NCBI GenBank assembly: GCA_963809715.1
Contig: CAWEKO010000004.1
Location: 186,001 to 250,000, forward strand
Reading direction: 5' to 3'
Source: Bog-473 sp963809715
GTDB taxonomy: Bacteria; Actinomycetota; Acidimicrobiia; Acidimicrobiales; RAAP-2
DNA length: 64,000 nucleotides
In this document: positions 10,298 through 18,331 of the stretch, in pieces
Layout of the letters: each line of letters opens with the position of its first letter
Numbering within the stretch: the first letter of the stretch is position 1
Notes under the pieces: model-generated
Seen by the model: the letters and a program-made list of their open reading frames with translations, nothing else
Databases searched by the model: none
Told to the model about the DNA's origin: nothing
Translations under genes and position numbers: made by a program

Positions 10298-10732
10298 GTG
10301 AGCCGGGCCACCACGGTGACGGTCGGGACGCGGCAGCGCCGCGCCATGGCCGGCCTGCTTCTCGCGGCGGCGCTCCTGATCCTGGCCTACTGGGTGGCCT
10401 GGTACGCCCACCGCTCGCTGGTCGCCTCGGAGACCACCGTCCCGTACACCGAGTTCGAGGGGGCCTTTCCCCTGGCCGACGGCTGGCTCGCCCTCTGCCT
10501 GCTCGCCGCCTCCTTCTGCCTCCTGACGGCGCGGCGGGCGGCCCTGTTCTGGCTGCTGGCGGGTGGTGGAGCGGGCATCTATCTGTTCTGTATGGACGTG
10601 CTCTACGACCTCGAGCACGGCGTCTGGGGCAAGGGCGCCAACGGTTTGGTCGAATTGGCCGTCAACGTGCTCACCCTGGCCCTGTCGGTCTTCGTGTTGC
10701 ACTGGGCCTGGTCGCGCCGGGACGCGCTGTGA
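10298..10732 (+). CDS. Small integral membrane protein, about four helices
   Basis: 144 residues from the GTG at 10298, behind a GGCGGGG stretch. Hydrophobic segments are MAGLLLAAALLILAYWVAWY, LALCLLAASFCLL, ALFWLLAGGGAGIYLFCM and ELAVNVLTLALSVFVLHWAW, with a short charged loop DLEHGVWGKGANG before the last. No family is recognised. It sits 76 nt upstream of purL on the same strand but nothing suggests a purine role. The hypothetical gene ending at 9653 diverges from it. Confidence 0.7.
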   Translation: MSRATTVTVGTRQRRAMAGLLLAAALLILAYWVAWYAHRSLVASETTVPYTEFEGAFPLADGWLALCLLAASFCLLTARRAALFWLLAGGGAGIYLFCMDVLYDLEHGVWGKGANGLVELAVNVLTLALSVFVLHWAWSRRDAL

Positions 10733-10808
10733 GCCCTGCGCGCAGTGCCGCCGCGCAGCGCCCCGGCTGACCCAACCGGGCCGGCGGGCCGGTAGTTTTG
10801 AGGGGGTC

Positions 10809-13079
10809 ATGACCCCCGCGGCCGAGGAGTCGAATCCGCCGACCCCCGCCCCCGAGGAGTCCCTGCACCGGGCGCTCGGCCTCACCGACGAGGAGTTCGA
10901 CGCGGTGGCCAAGATCCTCGGGCGGGCCCCCAACCATCTCGAGCTCGCCCTCTACGCGGTGATGTGGAGCGAGCACTGCTCCTACAAGTCTTCCCGCCTG
11001 CACCTGCGCCGCCTGCCCACCGAGGGCGACCGGGTCCTGGTCGGTCCCGGGGAGAACGCGGGCGTGATCGACGCCGGCGACGGCATCGCGGTGGCCATCC
11101 GGATCGAGAGCCACAACCATCCCTCGGCCATCGAGCCCCACCAGGGCGCGGCCACGGGCGTCGGGGGCATCCTGCGCGACATCTTCACCATGGGGGCGCG
11201 ACCCCTGGCCGTCATGGATCCGCTCTTCTTCGGGCCGCCCGATGATGCCCGGCAGCGTTGGTTGGTCGAGGGCGTCGTCAGCGGCATCTCGGGCTACGGG
11301 AACTCGGTCGGCGTGCCCACGGTCGGGGGTGAGCTGACGTTCGACCCCTGCTACGCCCAGAACCCGTTGGTCAATGTGCTCTGCATGGGCGCGCTGCCCA
11401 CGGAGCGTCTCGTGCTCGGCATCGCGTCGGGCCCGGGCAACCTGGCCGTGCTCCTCGGTTCGAGCACCGGCCGCGACGGCATCGGCGGGGTCAGCGTGTT
11501 GGCCTCGGCCGGCTTCAGCGGCGAGGAGGCGGCCGCCGACGACGCCAAGCGGCCCAGCGTCCAGGTGGGCGACCCCTTCGAGGAGAAGCGCCTCATCGAG
11601 GCCTGCCTCGAGCTGCTCGACACCAAGCTCGTCGTGGGCATCCAGGACCTGGGCGGCGCCGGTCTGGCCTGCGCCACCAGCGAGACGGCCGGGCGCGGCG
11701 GGGTGGGCATGGACGTCGACGTCAGCGCCGTGCCCCGGCGCGAGGACGGCATGGAGCCCTGGGAGGTGATGACGAGCGAGAGCCAGGAGCGGATGCTGGC
11801 CATCGTCACCCCCGGGTCCTGGCCCGAGGTGGCCCGGATCTGCGCCAAGTGGGAGGTGCGGGCGACGGTCATCGGCGTCGTCACCGAGCCCGAGCCCGAC
11901 GGCGGCGGCCGCCTGCGCATCCGCGACGGCTTCGACGGACCGGTCCTGGCCGACGTGCCGGCGGCGTCGCTCTCCGACGATGCGCCGCTCTACGACCGAC
12001 CGCGCCGGGCCCCGTCGCCGGCCGCCGCGCCCGCGCCGGCGCCGGCGCTGCCCGACGACTGCGCAGCCGACCTGCTGGCGCTGCTGCGCTCGCCCCGTTG
12101 GGTGTACGGCCAGTACGACCACCAACTGTTCCTCAACACCGTGGTCGGGCCGGGCGCCGACGCCGCGCTGCTCCGGCTGGCCGGTCCCGGATTGCCGCAC
12201 TCCGTACGCGGCGTCGCCGTGACCACCGATTCGAACCCGCGGGCGTGCGCGTTGCACCCGCGCCACGGCACCGCGCTCGTCCTCGCCGAAGGGGTGGCCA
12301 ACCTGGCCTGCGTGGGCGCCACCGCGGTCGCCGTCGTCAACTGCCTCAACTTCGGGAACCCCGAGCACCCCGAGGTGATGTGGCAGCTCTCCGAGTGCAT
12401 CGACGGGATGGCCGAGGCCTGCCGGGCCCTGGACCTGCCGGTCATCGGGGGCAACGTCAGCCTCTACAACGAGAGCGGGGGCGCCGACATCGACCCCACG
12501 CCGGTGCTCGGCCTCCTCGGCCTGGTCGAGGCCGTGCGCACGCGCCCGCCCGGCCTGGCCTGGTCGGCCGGCGACACCATCGTCGTCCTCGGCCCCGCCA
12601 CCCTCGACTCCGCCACTTCGCTGGCGGGCACGCGCTGGGCCACCGAGCGGCGCCGGCACCGGGGCGGCAGCATTCCCCCGGTCGACTACACCGTCCACGC
12701 CGCGGCCTGCCGGTTCGTGGCCGGACTGGTGGCCGCCCAAGTGGGCGGGGCACCGGGACCGGTGCGTGCCGTGCACGACGTGTCCGGTGGCGGACTGGCC
12801 GTGGCCCTGGGCGAAATGGCCGCCGAATCCGCTCTGGGCTGCCAGGTCGACGTGACCGGGGCGTCCGCGCTCTTCGCGGAGGCACCGTCGCGCTTCGTGG
12901 TGGCCAGCGACCAGCCCGACGCTCTGTGCGCCCTGGCCACGGCGGCGGGCGTCGAGGCGACGGTGCTCGGCCGGGCCGGCGGCGAGCGGTTCGTGCTCGG
13001 CGACCTGGTCGACCTGCCGGTCGACGCACTGCGAGATGCCTACCTGGGCAGCCTGGAACACGCGCTGGGCGACGGCTGA
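10809..13079 (+). CDS. purL: Phosphoribosylformylglycinamidine synthase subunit PurL
   Basis: PurL converts FGAR, ATP and glutamine-derived ammonia to FGAM in step 4 of purine synthesis. At 756 residues it is the small form, which needs PurQ (glutaminase) and PurS (linker); both are encoded at 26.9-27.9 kb on the other strand. The N-terminus LTDEEFDAVAKILGR, the MWSEHCSYKSS motif, the ESHNHPSAIEPHQGAATGVG ATP/substrate loop and the internally repeated AIR-synthase-like halves (second half from about residue 430) are clear. The ATG at 10809 was chosen from the conserved N-terminus. purF follows after 40 nt. Confidence 0.97.
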   Translation: MTPAAEESNPPTPAPEESLHRALGLTDEEFDAVAKILGRAPNHLELALYAVMWSEHCSYKSSRLHLRRLPTEGDRVLVGPGENAGVIDAGDGIAVAIRIESHNHPSAIEPHQGAATGVGGILRDIFTMGARPLAVMDPLFFGPPDDARQRWLVEGVVSGISGYGNSVGVPTVGGELTFDPCYAQNPLVNVLCMGALPTERLVLGIASGPGNLAVLLGSSTGRDGIGGVSVLASAGFSGEEAAADDAKRPSVQVGDPFEEKRLIEACLELLDTKLVVGIQDLGGAGLACATSETAGRGGVGMDVDVSAVPRREDGMEPWEVMTSESQERMLAIVTPGSWPEVARICAKWEVRATVIGVVTEPEPDGGGRLRIRDGFDGPVLADVPAASLSDDAPLYDRPRRAPSPAAAPAPAPALPDDCAADLLALLRSPRWVYGQYDHQLFLNTVVGPGADAALLRLAGPGLPHSVRGVAVTTDSNPRACALHPRHGTALVLAEGVANLACVGATAVAVVNCLNFGNPEHPEVMWQLSECIDGMAEACRALDLPVIGGNVSLYNESGGADIDPTPVLGLLGLVEAVRTRPPGLAWSAGDTIVVLGPATLDSATSLAGTRWATERRRHRGGSIPPVDYTVHAAACRFVAGLVAAQVGGAPGPVRAVHDVSGGGLAVALGEMAAESALGCQVDVTGASALFAEAPSRFVVASDQPDALCALATAAGVEATVLGRAGGERFVLGDLVDLPVDALRDAYLGSLEHALGDG

Positions 13080-13119
13080 TGGACCTGACGGCGCAGGCCT
13101 GTGCGACAATGGGGACGCC

Positions 13120-14562
13120 GTGAAGGAAGCGTGTGGTGTCTTCGGTGTCTACGCGCCCGGCGCGAGGGTGGCCAACCTCACCTTCGACGGCCTCTTCGCC
13201 CTGCAGCACCGGGGCCAGGAATCGGCCGGCATGGCCGTGTCGGACGGTGAGACCGTCATGGTCGTCAAGGACATGGGCCTGGTCGCCACCGTCTTCGACG
13301 AGCGCACCCTCTCGGCGCTCGAAGGTCATCTGGCCATCGGCCACACCCGGTACTCGACCCATGGCGCGTCGGACTGGAGCGGGGCGCAGCCGGTCTACCG
13401 CCCGGTCGGACGGGCCGGCTTCGCACTGGGTCACAACGGCAACCTGACCAACACGGCGGAGCTGGCCGAGAAGGTCGGCATGCTGCCCGGCTCCTTCTGC
13501 ACCGACAGTGACGTCGTCGCCGAGCTGCTGGCGAACTCCTTCCCCGAGACCGAGGACCTGGCGCGGGCCCTCCAAGCGGTGCTGCCGATCGTCGAGGGCG
13601 CCTTCTCCATGGTGCTGATGAACTCCCAACGCCTCTTCGGCGTGCGCGACCCGCACGGGTTCCGTCCGCTGTGCCTGGGTCGCATCGGGCCGGCCGAGGC
13701 CCCACGCGGCTGGGCCCTGGCCTCGGAGACGCCGGCGCTCAGCATCATCGGGGCTTCCTTCGTGCGCGAGGTGGAGCCCGGCGAGTTGATCGTGATCGAC
13801 GCCGACGGTCCCCAGAGCCTGGAGATCCCGTGGCTCCGCCCGGTCGAGCCCCGGCTCTGCATCTTCGAGTTCGCCTACATCGCGCGGCCCGACAGCCGGC
13901 TCTACGGACGCGAGGTGCACGAGACGCGATGCCGGATGGGCGAGCTCCTGGCCGCCCAGGCGCCGGTCGAGGCCGACATGGTGATGGGGGTGCCCGAATC
14001 GGGCGTGCCCGCGGCCGAGGGCTTCGCCCGGGGCAGCGGCATCCCCTTCGGGCAGGGGCTCGTGAAGAACCGCTACATCGGCCGGTCCTTCATCGCGCCC
14101 GGCCAGAAGGAGCGGGCGGACGCGGTGCGGCGCAAGCTCAACCCGCTGACCGACGCCATCGAGGGCAAGCGCCTCGTCGTGGTCGACGACTCCATCGTGC
14201 GGGGTACCACCCAGCGTTCGGTCATCAAGATGCTGCGCGAAGCCGGTGCGGCCGAAGTGCACCTGCGCATCTCCTCACCGCCGTGGCGCTGGCCCTGCTT
14301 CTACGGGATCGACACGCCGTCCTACGAAGAGTTGTTGGCGACGGACCACACGGTCGATGAGATGGCCGCCATCCTCGGAGCGGACTCGCTGGCCTACATC
14401 AGCATCGAGAACCTGCATCGCGCCATCGGGACGGACGGTGGGTTCTGCGACGCCTGCTTCACCGGCGACTACCCGACGACGGTGCCGGCCACCTCGACGC
14501 CGGTCTCCTTCCGGGAGCCGGCCGCGTCGAAGGCCCACCAGGCCGCGCTTCCCGGAGTCTGA
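13120..14562 (+). CDS. purF: Amidophosphoribosyltransferase PurF
   Basis: PurF makes phosphoribosylamine from PRPP and glutamine, the committed step of purine synthesis. From the GTG at 13120 the protein has 480 residues and begins with a three-residue propeptide before the catalytic N-terminal Cys (Cys5 in KEACGVFGVY). The PRPP-binding loop is VVVDDSIVRGTTQRS. Cysteines in RLCIFEFAYIARPDS, WPCFYGIDTP and GFCDACF match the positions that hold a [4Fe-4S] cluster in the Bacillus-type enzyme, so this is the oxygen-labile cluster form. It lies between purL and purM on one strand. Confidence 0.96.
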   Translation: MKEACGVFGVYAPGARVANLTFDGLFALQHRGQESAGMAVSDGETVMVVKDMGLVATVFDERTLSALEGHLAIGHTRYSTHGASDWSGAQPVYRPVGRAGFALGHNGNLTNTAELAEKVGMLPGSFCTDSDVVAELLANSFPETEDLARALQAVLPIVEGAFSMVLMNSQRLFGVRDPHGFRPLCLGRIGPAEAPRGWALASETPALSIIGASFVREVEPGELIVIDADGPQSLEIPWLRPVEPRLCIFEFAYIARPDSRLYGREVHETRCRMGELLAAQAPVEADMVMGVPESGVPAAEGFARGSGIPFGQGLVKNRYIGRSFIAPGQKERADAVRRKLNPLTDAIEGKRLVVVDDSIVRGTTQRSVIKMLREAGAAEVHLRISSPPWRWPCFYGIDTPSYEELLATDHTVDEMAAILGADSLAYISIENLHRAIGTDGGFCDACFTGDYPTTVPATSTPVSFREPAASKAHQAALPGV

Positions 14563-14566
14563 GCTC

Positions 14567-15589
14567 GTGACGGAGGGCGGCGGCGGCGCCACCTACGCGG
14601 CGGCCGGCGTGGACATCGCGGCCGGCGACGCCGCCGTGGCGCGGTTGCGCACCATGGTGGCGGGCATCGGCGGCTTCGGCGGCCAGTTCCCGCTCGACAC
14701 CAGCCGCTTCGCCCACCCCGTGTTGGTCGCCTCCACCGACGGGGTGGGCACCAAGCTGGTCGTGGCCCGCGCCACGGGCCGCTACGAGACGGTCGGCCTC
14801 GACCTCGTGGCCATGTGCGTGGACGACCTGGTCTGCGTCGGCGCCGAGCCGCTCTTCATGCTCGACTACGTGGCCACCGGCAAGGTCGATCCGGACCGGG
14901 TGGCCACCATCGTGGCCGGGGTGCACGAGGGCTGCCGCCAGGCCGGCTGCGCGCTGATCGGTGGCGAGACGGCCGAGCACGCCGAGGTCATGGCACCCGA
15001 CGAGATCGACCTGGCCGGTTTCGCGGTGGGGGTGGTCGAGGACGGCACCCAGCTCGGTCCCGAGCGGGTGCGGGCCGGCGACGCCGTGATCGGTCTGGCC
15101 TCCCCCGGGCTGCGCTCCAACGGCTACACCCTGGCCCGCCACGTCCTGCTGGAGCGGGCCGGCCTCGGCCTGGACGACCCGGCCTGGGCGGGAGCCGAGG
15201 TCAGTGTGGCCGACGAGCTGCTGCGGCCGTCGGTGATCTACACCCCCGCCGTGCTGGCCGCGCACGCCGCGCTGGGCGACGTCCTGCACGCCTGTGCCCA
15301 CATCACGGGTGGCGGCCTCGTCGGCAACCTGCCCCGCGCCTTCCCCGAGAATCTGGGCGCCACGATCGAGCGCGGCTCCTGGAGCGAGCCGCGCATCTTC
15401 GAGGAGATCGCGCGCCTGGGTCAGGTCGAAGAGGACGAGATGGACCGGGTCTTCAACCGCGGCGTCGGCATGGCGCTCGTGGTCGCCGCCGCGCAGGCGG
15501 ACACGGCGCTCGCCGTGTTGGAGGCATCCGGAGTGCTCGCCACGGTCATCGGCCGCGTGACCGACGAGCCGGGGATCCGCTACGCGTGA
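14567..15589 (+). CDS. purM: Phosphoribosylformylglycinamidine cyclo-ligase (AIR synthetase) PurM
   Basis: PurM closes the imidazole ring, turning FGAM into AIR with ATP. The 340-residue protein starts with TYAAAGVDIAAGD, then STDGVGTKLVVA, VDDLVCVGAEPLFMLDY and IGGETAEHAEVM, the standard signature blocks, and ends with FNRGVGMALVV. The GTG at 14567 lies four bases after the purF stop, and the purM stop overlaps the pyrE start by GTGA. Translational coupling in a purL-F-M-pyrE operon is therefore likely. Confidence 0.96.
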   Translation: MTEGGGGATYAAAGVDIAAGDAAVARLRTMVAGIGGFGGQFPLDTSRFAHPVLVASTDGVGTKLVVARATGRYETVGLDLVAMCVDDLVCVGAEPLFMLDYVATGKVDPDRVATIVAGVHEGCRQAGCALIGGETAEHAEVMAPDEIDLAGFAVGVVEDGTQLGPERVRAGDAVIGLASPGLRSNGYTLARHVLLERAGLGLDDPAWAGAEVSVADELLRPSVIYTPAVLAAHAALGDVLHACAHITGGGLVGNLPRAFPENLGATIERGSWSEPRIFEEIARLGQVEEDEMDRVFNRGVGMALVVAAAQADTALAVLEASGVLATVIGRVTDEPGIRYA

Positions 15590-16140
15590 GCGCGGCCTAC
15601 CCCGCACTGCGCGCCCACCTCCTCGAGCACTCGATCAAGACGGGCGACTTCACCCTCAAGTCGGGCAAGAAGAGCACGTGGTTCATCGACTCCAAGCAGA
15701 CCGTGTGCCGGCCCGAAGCGATGGTGCTCGTGGCCGACGCGGTGCTGTCGCTCGTCCCGGCGGAGGCGACGGCCATCGGCGGCCTCACGATGGGCGCAGA
15801 CCCCGTCGCGTTCGTGACGGCGGGGGTGGCCGCGACCAGAGGTCGCGCCCTCAAGGCCTTCAGCGTGCGCAAGGAAGTCAAGGACCACGGTGGGGGTGGC
15901 CGCATCGCCGGCGCGCTGGACCCGGGCGACAAGGTGGTGGTGACCGAGGACACGGTGACCCGCGGCACGTCGCTCCTCGAGGCGGCGCACGCCGTCCAGG
16001 ACGCCGGCGCCGAGGTGGTGCTGTTGGTCGCCGTGGTGGATCGCGGCGGCACGGTCGAGGCCATGGCCGCCGCCGAGGGCTTCCCCTTCCGGGCCGTGCT
16101 CACCGCGCCTGACCTGGGCTTCGCCTTCGAAGGCGCCTGA
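15586..16140 (+). CDS. pyrE: Orotate phosphoribosyltransferase PyrE
   Basis: PyrE joins orotate to PRPP to form OMP in pyrimidine synthesis. The 184-residue protein has the N-terminal SIKTGDFTLKSGKKSTWFID substrate block, FSVRKEVKDHGGGGRIAG (the flexible loop with the catalytic Lys) and the PRPP motif VVVTEDTVTRGTSLLEA. It is the short bacterial form. It starts at a GTG overlapping the purM stop. A pyrimidine gene ending a purine operon puts two PRPP users under common expression. No terminator hairpin was recognised after it; a 16-bp tandem repeat follows. Confidence 0.95.
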   Translation: MSAAYPALRAHLLEHSIKTGDFTLKSGKKSTWFIDSKQTVCRPEAMVLVADAVLSLVPAEATAIGGLTMGADPVAFVTAGVAATRGRALKAFSVRKEVKDHGGGGRIAGALDPGDKVVVTEDTVTRGTSLLEAAHAVQDAGAEVVLLVAVVDRGGTVEAMAAAEGFPFRAVLTAPDLGFAFEGA

Positions 16141-16184
16141 GCCCTCGGCGCGCCGGGCCCGGCTCACCGTGGCCCGACGGACAA

Positions 16185-16232
16185 TTGACCTTGGATTCGT
16201 TTGACCTTGGATTCGTTTGACCTTGGACTCGT
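16185..16232. repeat. 16-bp tandem repeat, three copies, with -35-like TTGACC
   Basis: TTGACCTTGGATTCGT occurs head-to-tail at 16185-16200, 16201-16216 and 16217-16232, the last with one change (ATTCGT to ACTCGT). It lies in the 227-nt space between pyrE and a convergent membrane-protein gene. Otherwise I see nothing in that space. The unit resembles a repeated -35 hexamer or protein-binding site. Confidence 0.8.
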
Positions 16233-16367
16233 TGGTGGAGCACAGCGCCGGAGGCCGGAACCGGTATGGGATATTTCGCCGATGCGCGCCCGGTTTCGGC
16301 ACACCGTGGTCGGTCGACAAACGGACGACTCCTGCACGGCTGACGCAACCCGCGACGGGAGGAGCCG

Positions 16368-16667
16368 TCAGGGCCGCTGGGCCGACGACCGGGCGTGGAC
16401 CGTGTCGTGGAGGAGCATGAGCCGCATCGACCAGTACCCGGGTCGCGGCTCGGGAAGCACCAGCCGGGACCAGAAGAACCCCGCCAGTGTGACGGCGGCG
16501 GAGGCGAGCCAGATGATCACCCCGACGGCCAGGACCCACGGCGCGGCTCCGATCGCCATCACGATGAGGCCCGCGAGGGCGACGGCCAGCCCGACGTATC
16601 CCGCACGGAGGGCCCACACGGCCATCCTCCAGTGTCCGTTGTGCTCCAGCTCCGCCGGTACGTCCAC
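16368..16667 (-). CDS. Small membrane protein with two hydrophobic segments
   Basis: 99 residues if started at the GTG at 16667; the frame is open to 16775, and either start is possible. HWRMAVWALRAGYVGLAVALAGLIVMAIG and WVLAVGVIIWLASAAVTLAGFFW are the two membrane spans, separated by a very short loop, followed by a basic C-terminus (SSAQRP). No family is recognised. It lies 139 nt downstream of the cyclase-family gene on the same strand. Confidence 0.6.
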   Translation of the reverse strand: MDVPAELEHNGHWRMAVWALRAGYVGLAVALAGLIVMAIGAAPWVLAVGVIIWLASAAVTLAGFFWSRLVLPEPRPGYWSMRLMLLHDTVHARSSAQRP

Positions 16668-16806
16668 GACAGGGATTGTTCCACCGTCGCGAGAACCTGG
16701 GTCATCGGTCCTCGCGGTGGGATTTCCTGAGCCTGAGGGCGGTGTACCGCAGGCACGGGCGCGCACCGGCCGCACGGTCGAGACAGCGCCGCGAGTTGCC
16801 GGCGAC

Positions 16807-17712
16807 TCAGAAGAGCGCGATCGGGTTGATCGGCGACGCCGTGCCGTGGCGTAGGACCAGTGGCGCGACGGTCAGCAGGAACTCCCACCGGCCCTCCTGC
16901 GCACAGGCGACGGCCAGTCCGTCCAGATCGAGGTTGTCCATCAGGTGGAGGCCCATGGCCACGAGCGCCACGGTGTGGACGGGGAGATGCGCCCCGGGGA
17001 CGCGCGAGGGCAACACGTCGGACACGCCGTCGCCGCCCAGCGTGGCCACGTCCCGGCCGCGCAACCAAGGCAGGCACGCCGCGTCGAGCCCGGCCAGCAC
17101 CGAGGGGTCCCAGGGTCCGTGCGTGGCCCGCCAGCGCCAGCGCCCGGTCCGCACCAGCAGGGCATCGCCGGAGCGCACGATGAGGCCCGCCGCGCGCTCG
17201 GCTGCCTCGAGCTCGTCGGGAAAGATCGGGGTACCCGGTTCGAGGGCGTCGCTCCCGAGGAGGGCGGGGATGTCGAGCAGCACGCCGCGGGTGACGATGC
17301 CCTCGCGGAGATGGTGGATGCCCAGCTGGCCTGCCCCGTGCGCCGTGACCGTTCCCGTTGGGTAGCCGTTGTAGAGATGGCCCTCGTGGAAGATGTGGCA
17401 CAGGGCGTCGAGGTGACTCGTGGCGAAGCCGTGCGGGGCCAGGGCGAGGTAGTCGGCGCCGTAGCCCTCCGTCTCGGTGCCCGTCATGTGGTGGGTGACG
17501 GGGAACGGGTTGTCGGTGGCCGGCGTGGTGTCGAGGGCCCGGGCACACGAGACCCGGCGACCGGTCCGCACCAGGCCGGCGGCGGCCGCGGTGACCTCGG
17601 GCGTGATGAGGTTCAGGGCGCCCAGTTGGTCGTCGGGGCCCCAGCGACCCCAGTTGGAGAGACTGGTGTGGAACGCCGCCACCTCGGCTGCGTCCAGCGG
17701 TGCCCGGGCCAC
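16807..17712 (-). CDS. Cyclase-family (kynurenine formamidase-like) metal-dependent hydrolase
   Basis: 301 residues from the GTG at 17712. The family hydrolyses amides or lactones using zinc or manganese held by an H-x-G-T-H-x-D motif. Here the corresponding place reads FATSHLDALCHIFHEG, so the first His-Gly-Thr of the classic motif is altered while His-Leu-Asp and a downstream His are kept. This variant is usual in the actinobacterial subgroup. NWGRWGPDDQLGALNLITPE at the N-terminus is also typical. Substrate unknown. It diverges from the nitroreductase-like gene with 36 nt between starts, so control may be shared. Confidence 0.88.
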   Translation of the reverse strand: MARAPLDAAEVAAFHTSLSNWGRWGPDDQLGALNLITPEVTAAAAGLVRTGRRVSCARALDTTPATDNPFPVTHHMTGTETEGYGADYLALAPHGFATSHLDALCHIFHEGHLYNGYPTGTVTAHGAGQLGIHHLREGIVTRGVLLDIPALLGSDALEPGTPIFPDELEAAERAAGLIVRSGDALLVRTGRWRWRATHGPWDPSVLAGLDAACLPWLRGRDVATLGGDGVSDVLPSRVPGAHLPVHTVALVAMGLHLMDNLDLDGLAVACAQEGRWEFLLTVAPLVLRHGTASPINPIALF

Positions 17713-17748
17713 GCCGGGAGCGTAGCGCCGACCCTTTACGATCGGCCC

Positions 17749-18207
17749 ATGGCAACTCTCCAAGGTGACTATGAGCCCAGCCCGTCCGCATGGGTCCGCG
17801 ACCAGGTAGCCGAGTACGAGGCGTCCGGGGGAACCCGCGGCAACACGCTGCTCGACACGGGCATGCCCATCATCGTGGTGACGAGCAGGGGCGCCAAGAG
17901 CGGCAACCTCCGCAAGAACCCGGTGATGAAGGTCGAACACGACGGCGCCTACGCCCTGGTGGCGTCGAAGGGTGGTGCACCCGAGAACCCCGAGTGGTTC
18001 TACAACCTGGTGGCCCACCCCGACGACGTGACGATCCAGGACGGGCCCGAGCCCTTCGCGGTGACCGTCCGCCAGATCGAGGGCGACGAGCGGGCGGAGT
18101 GGTGGGAGCGGGCCGTCGCGGCCTACCCGCCCTACACCGAGTACCAGCAGAACACCGATCGTCGCATCCCGGTCTTCCTCGCCGCCCGGGGCGACGCCGC
18201 CTCCTGA
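17749..18207 (+). CDS. Deazaflavin (F420)-dependent nitroreductase-family protein
   Basis: 152 residues with the Ddn-like split-barrel core: PIIVVTSRGAKSGNLRKNPV, then VASKGGAPENPEWFYNLVAHPD, the stretch that binds cofactor F420, and TDRRIPVFL at the end. Ddn of Mycobacterium tuberculosis reduces quinones and activates nitroimidazoles with F420H2. The physiological substrate here is unknown. Presence of this family implies the host makes F420, which fits an actinobacterium. A strong hairpin follows the gene. Confidence 0.92.
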   Translation: MATLQGDYEPSPSAWVRDQVAEYEASGGTRGNTLLDTGMPIIVVTSRGAKSGNLRKNPVMKVEHDGAYALVASKGGAPENPEWFYNLVAHPDDVTIQDGPEPFAVTVRQIEGDERAEWWERAVAAYPPYTEYQQNTDRRIPVFLAARGDAAS

Positions 18208-18274
18208 ACAACGACCCGGGCCGGCGTCAGCGGCCGCCGCCGACGTAGTGTCCGAAGCCCGGGTCCTGAATTGG

Positions 18275-18316
18275 AGAAGCCCGCCGGCCGACCGCAGTCG
18301 GTACCGGCGGGCTTCT
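18275..18316. terminator. Bidirectional terminator hairpin
   Basis: AGAAGCCCGCCGG (18275-18287) pairs perfectly with CCGGCGGGCTTCT (18304-18316); the loop holds a small CCGAC/GTCGG stem. It lies between two convergent genes, the nitroreductase-like gene and the FN3-repeat gene, and could end transcription from both. Flanking T-runs are short. Confidence 0.85.
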
Positions 18317-18331
18317 GCCTCTCGACTGGGA

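Noticed and set aside
10160..10732. Longer N-terminus for the membrane protein (frame open from 9854)
   Set aside because: The extension crosses the opposite-strand gene and the tandem repeat and lacks a credible start; the GTG at 10298 gives a normal first helix.
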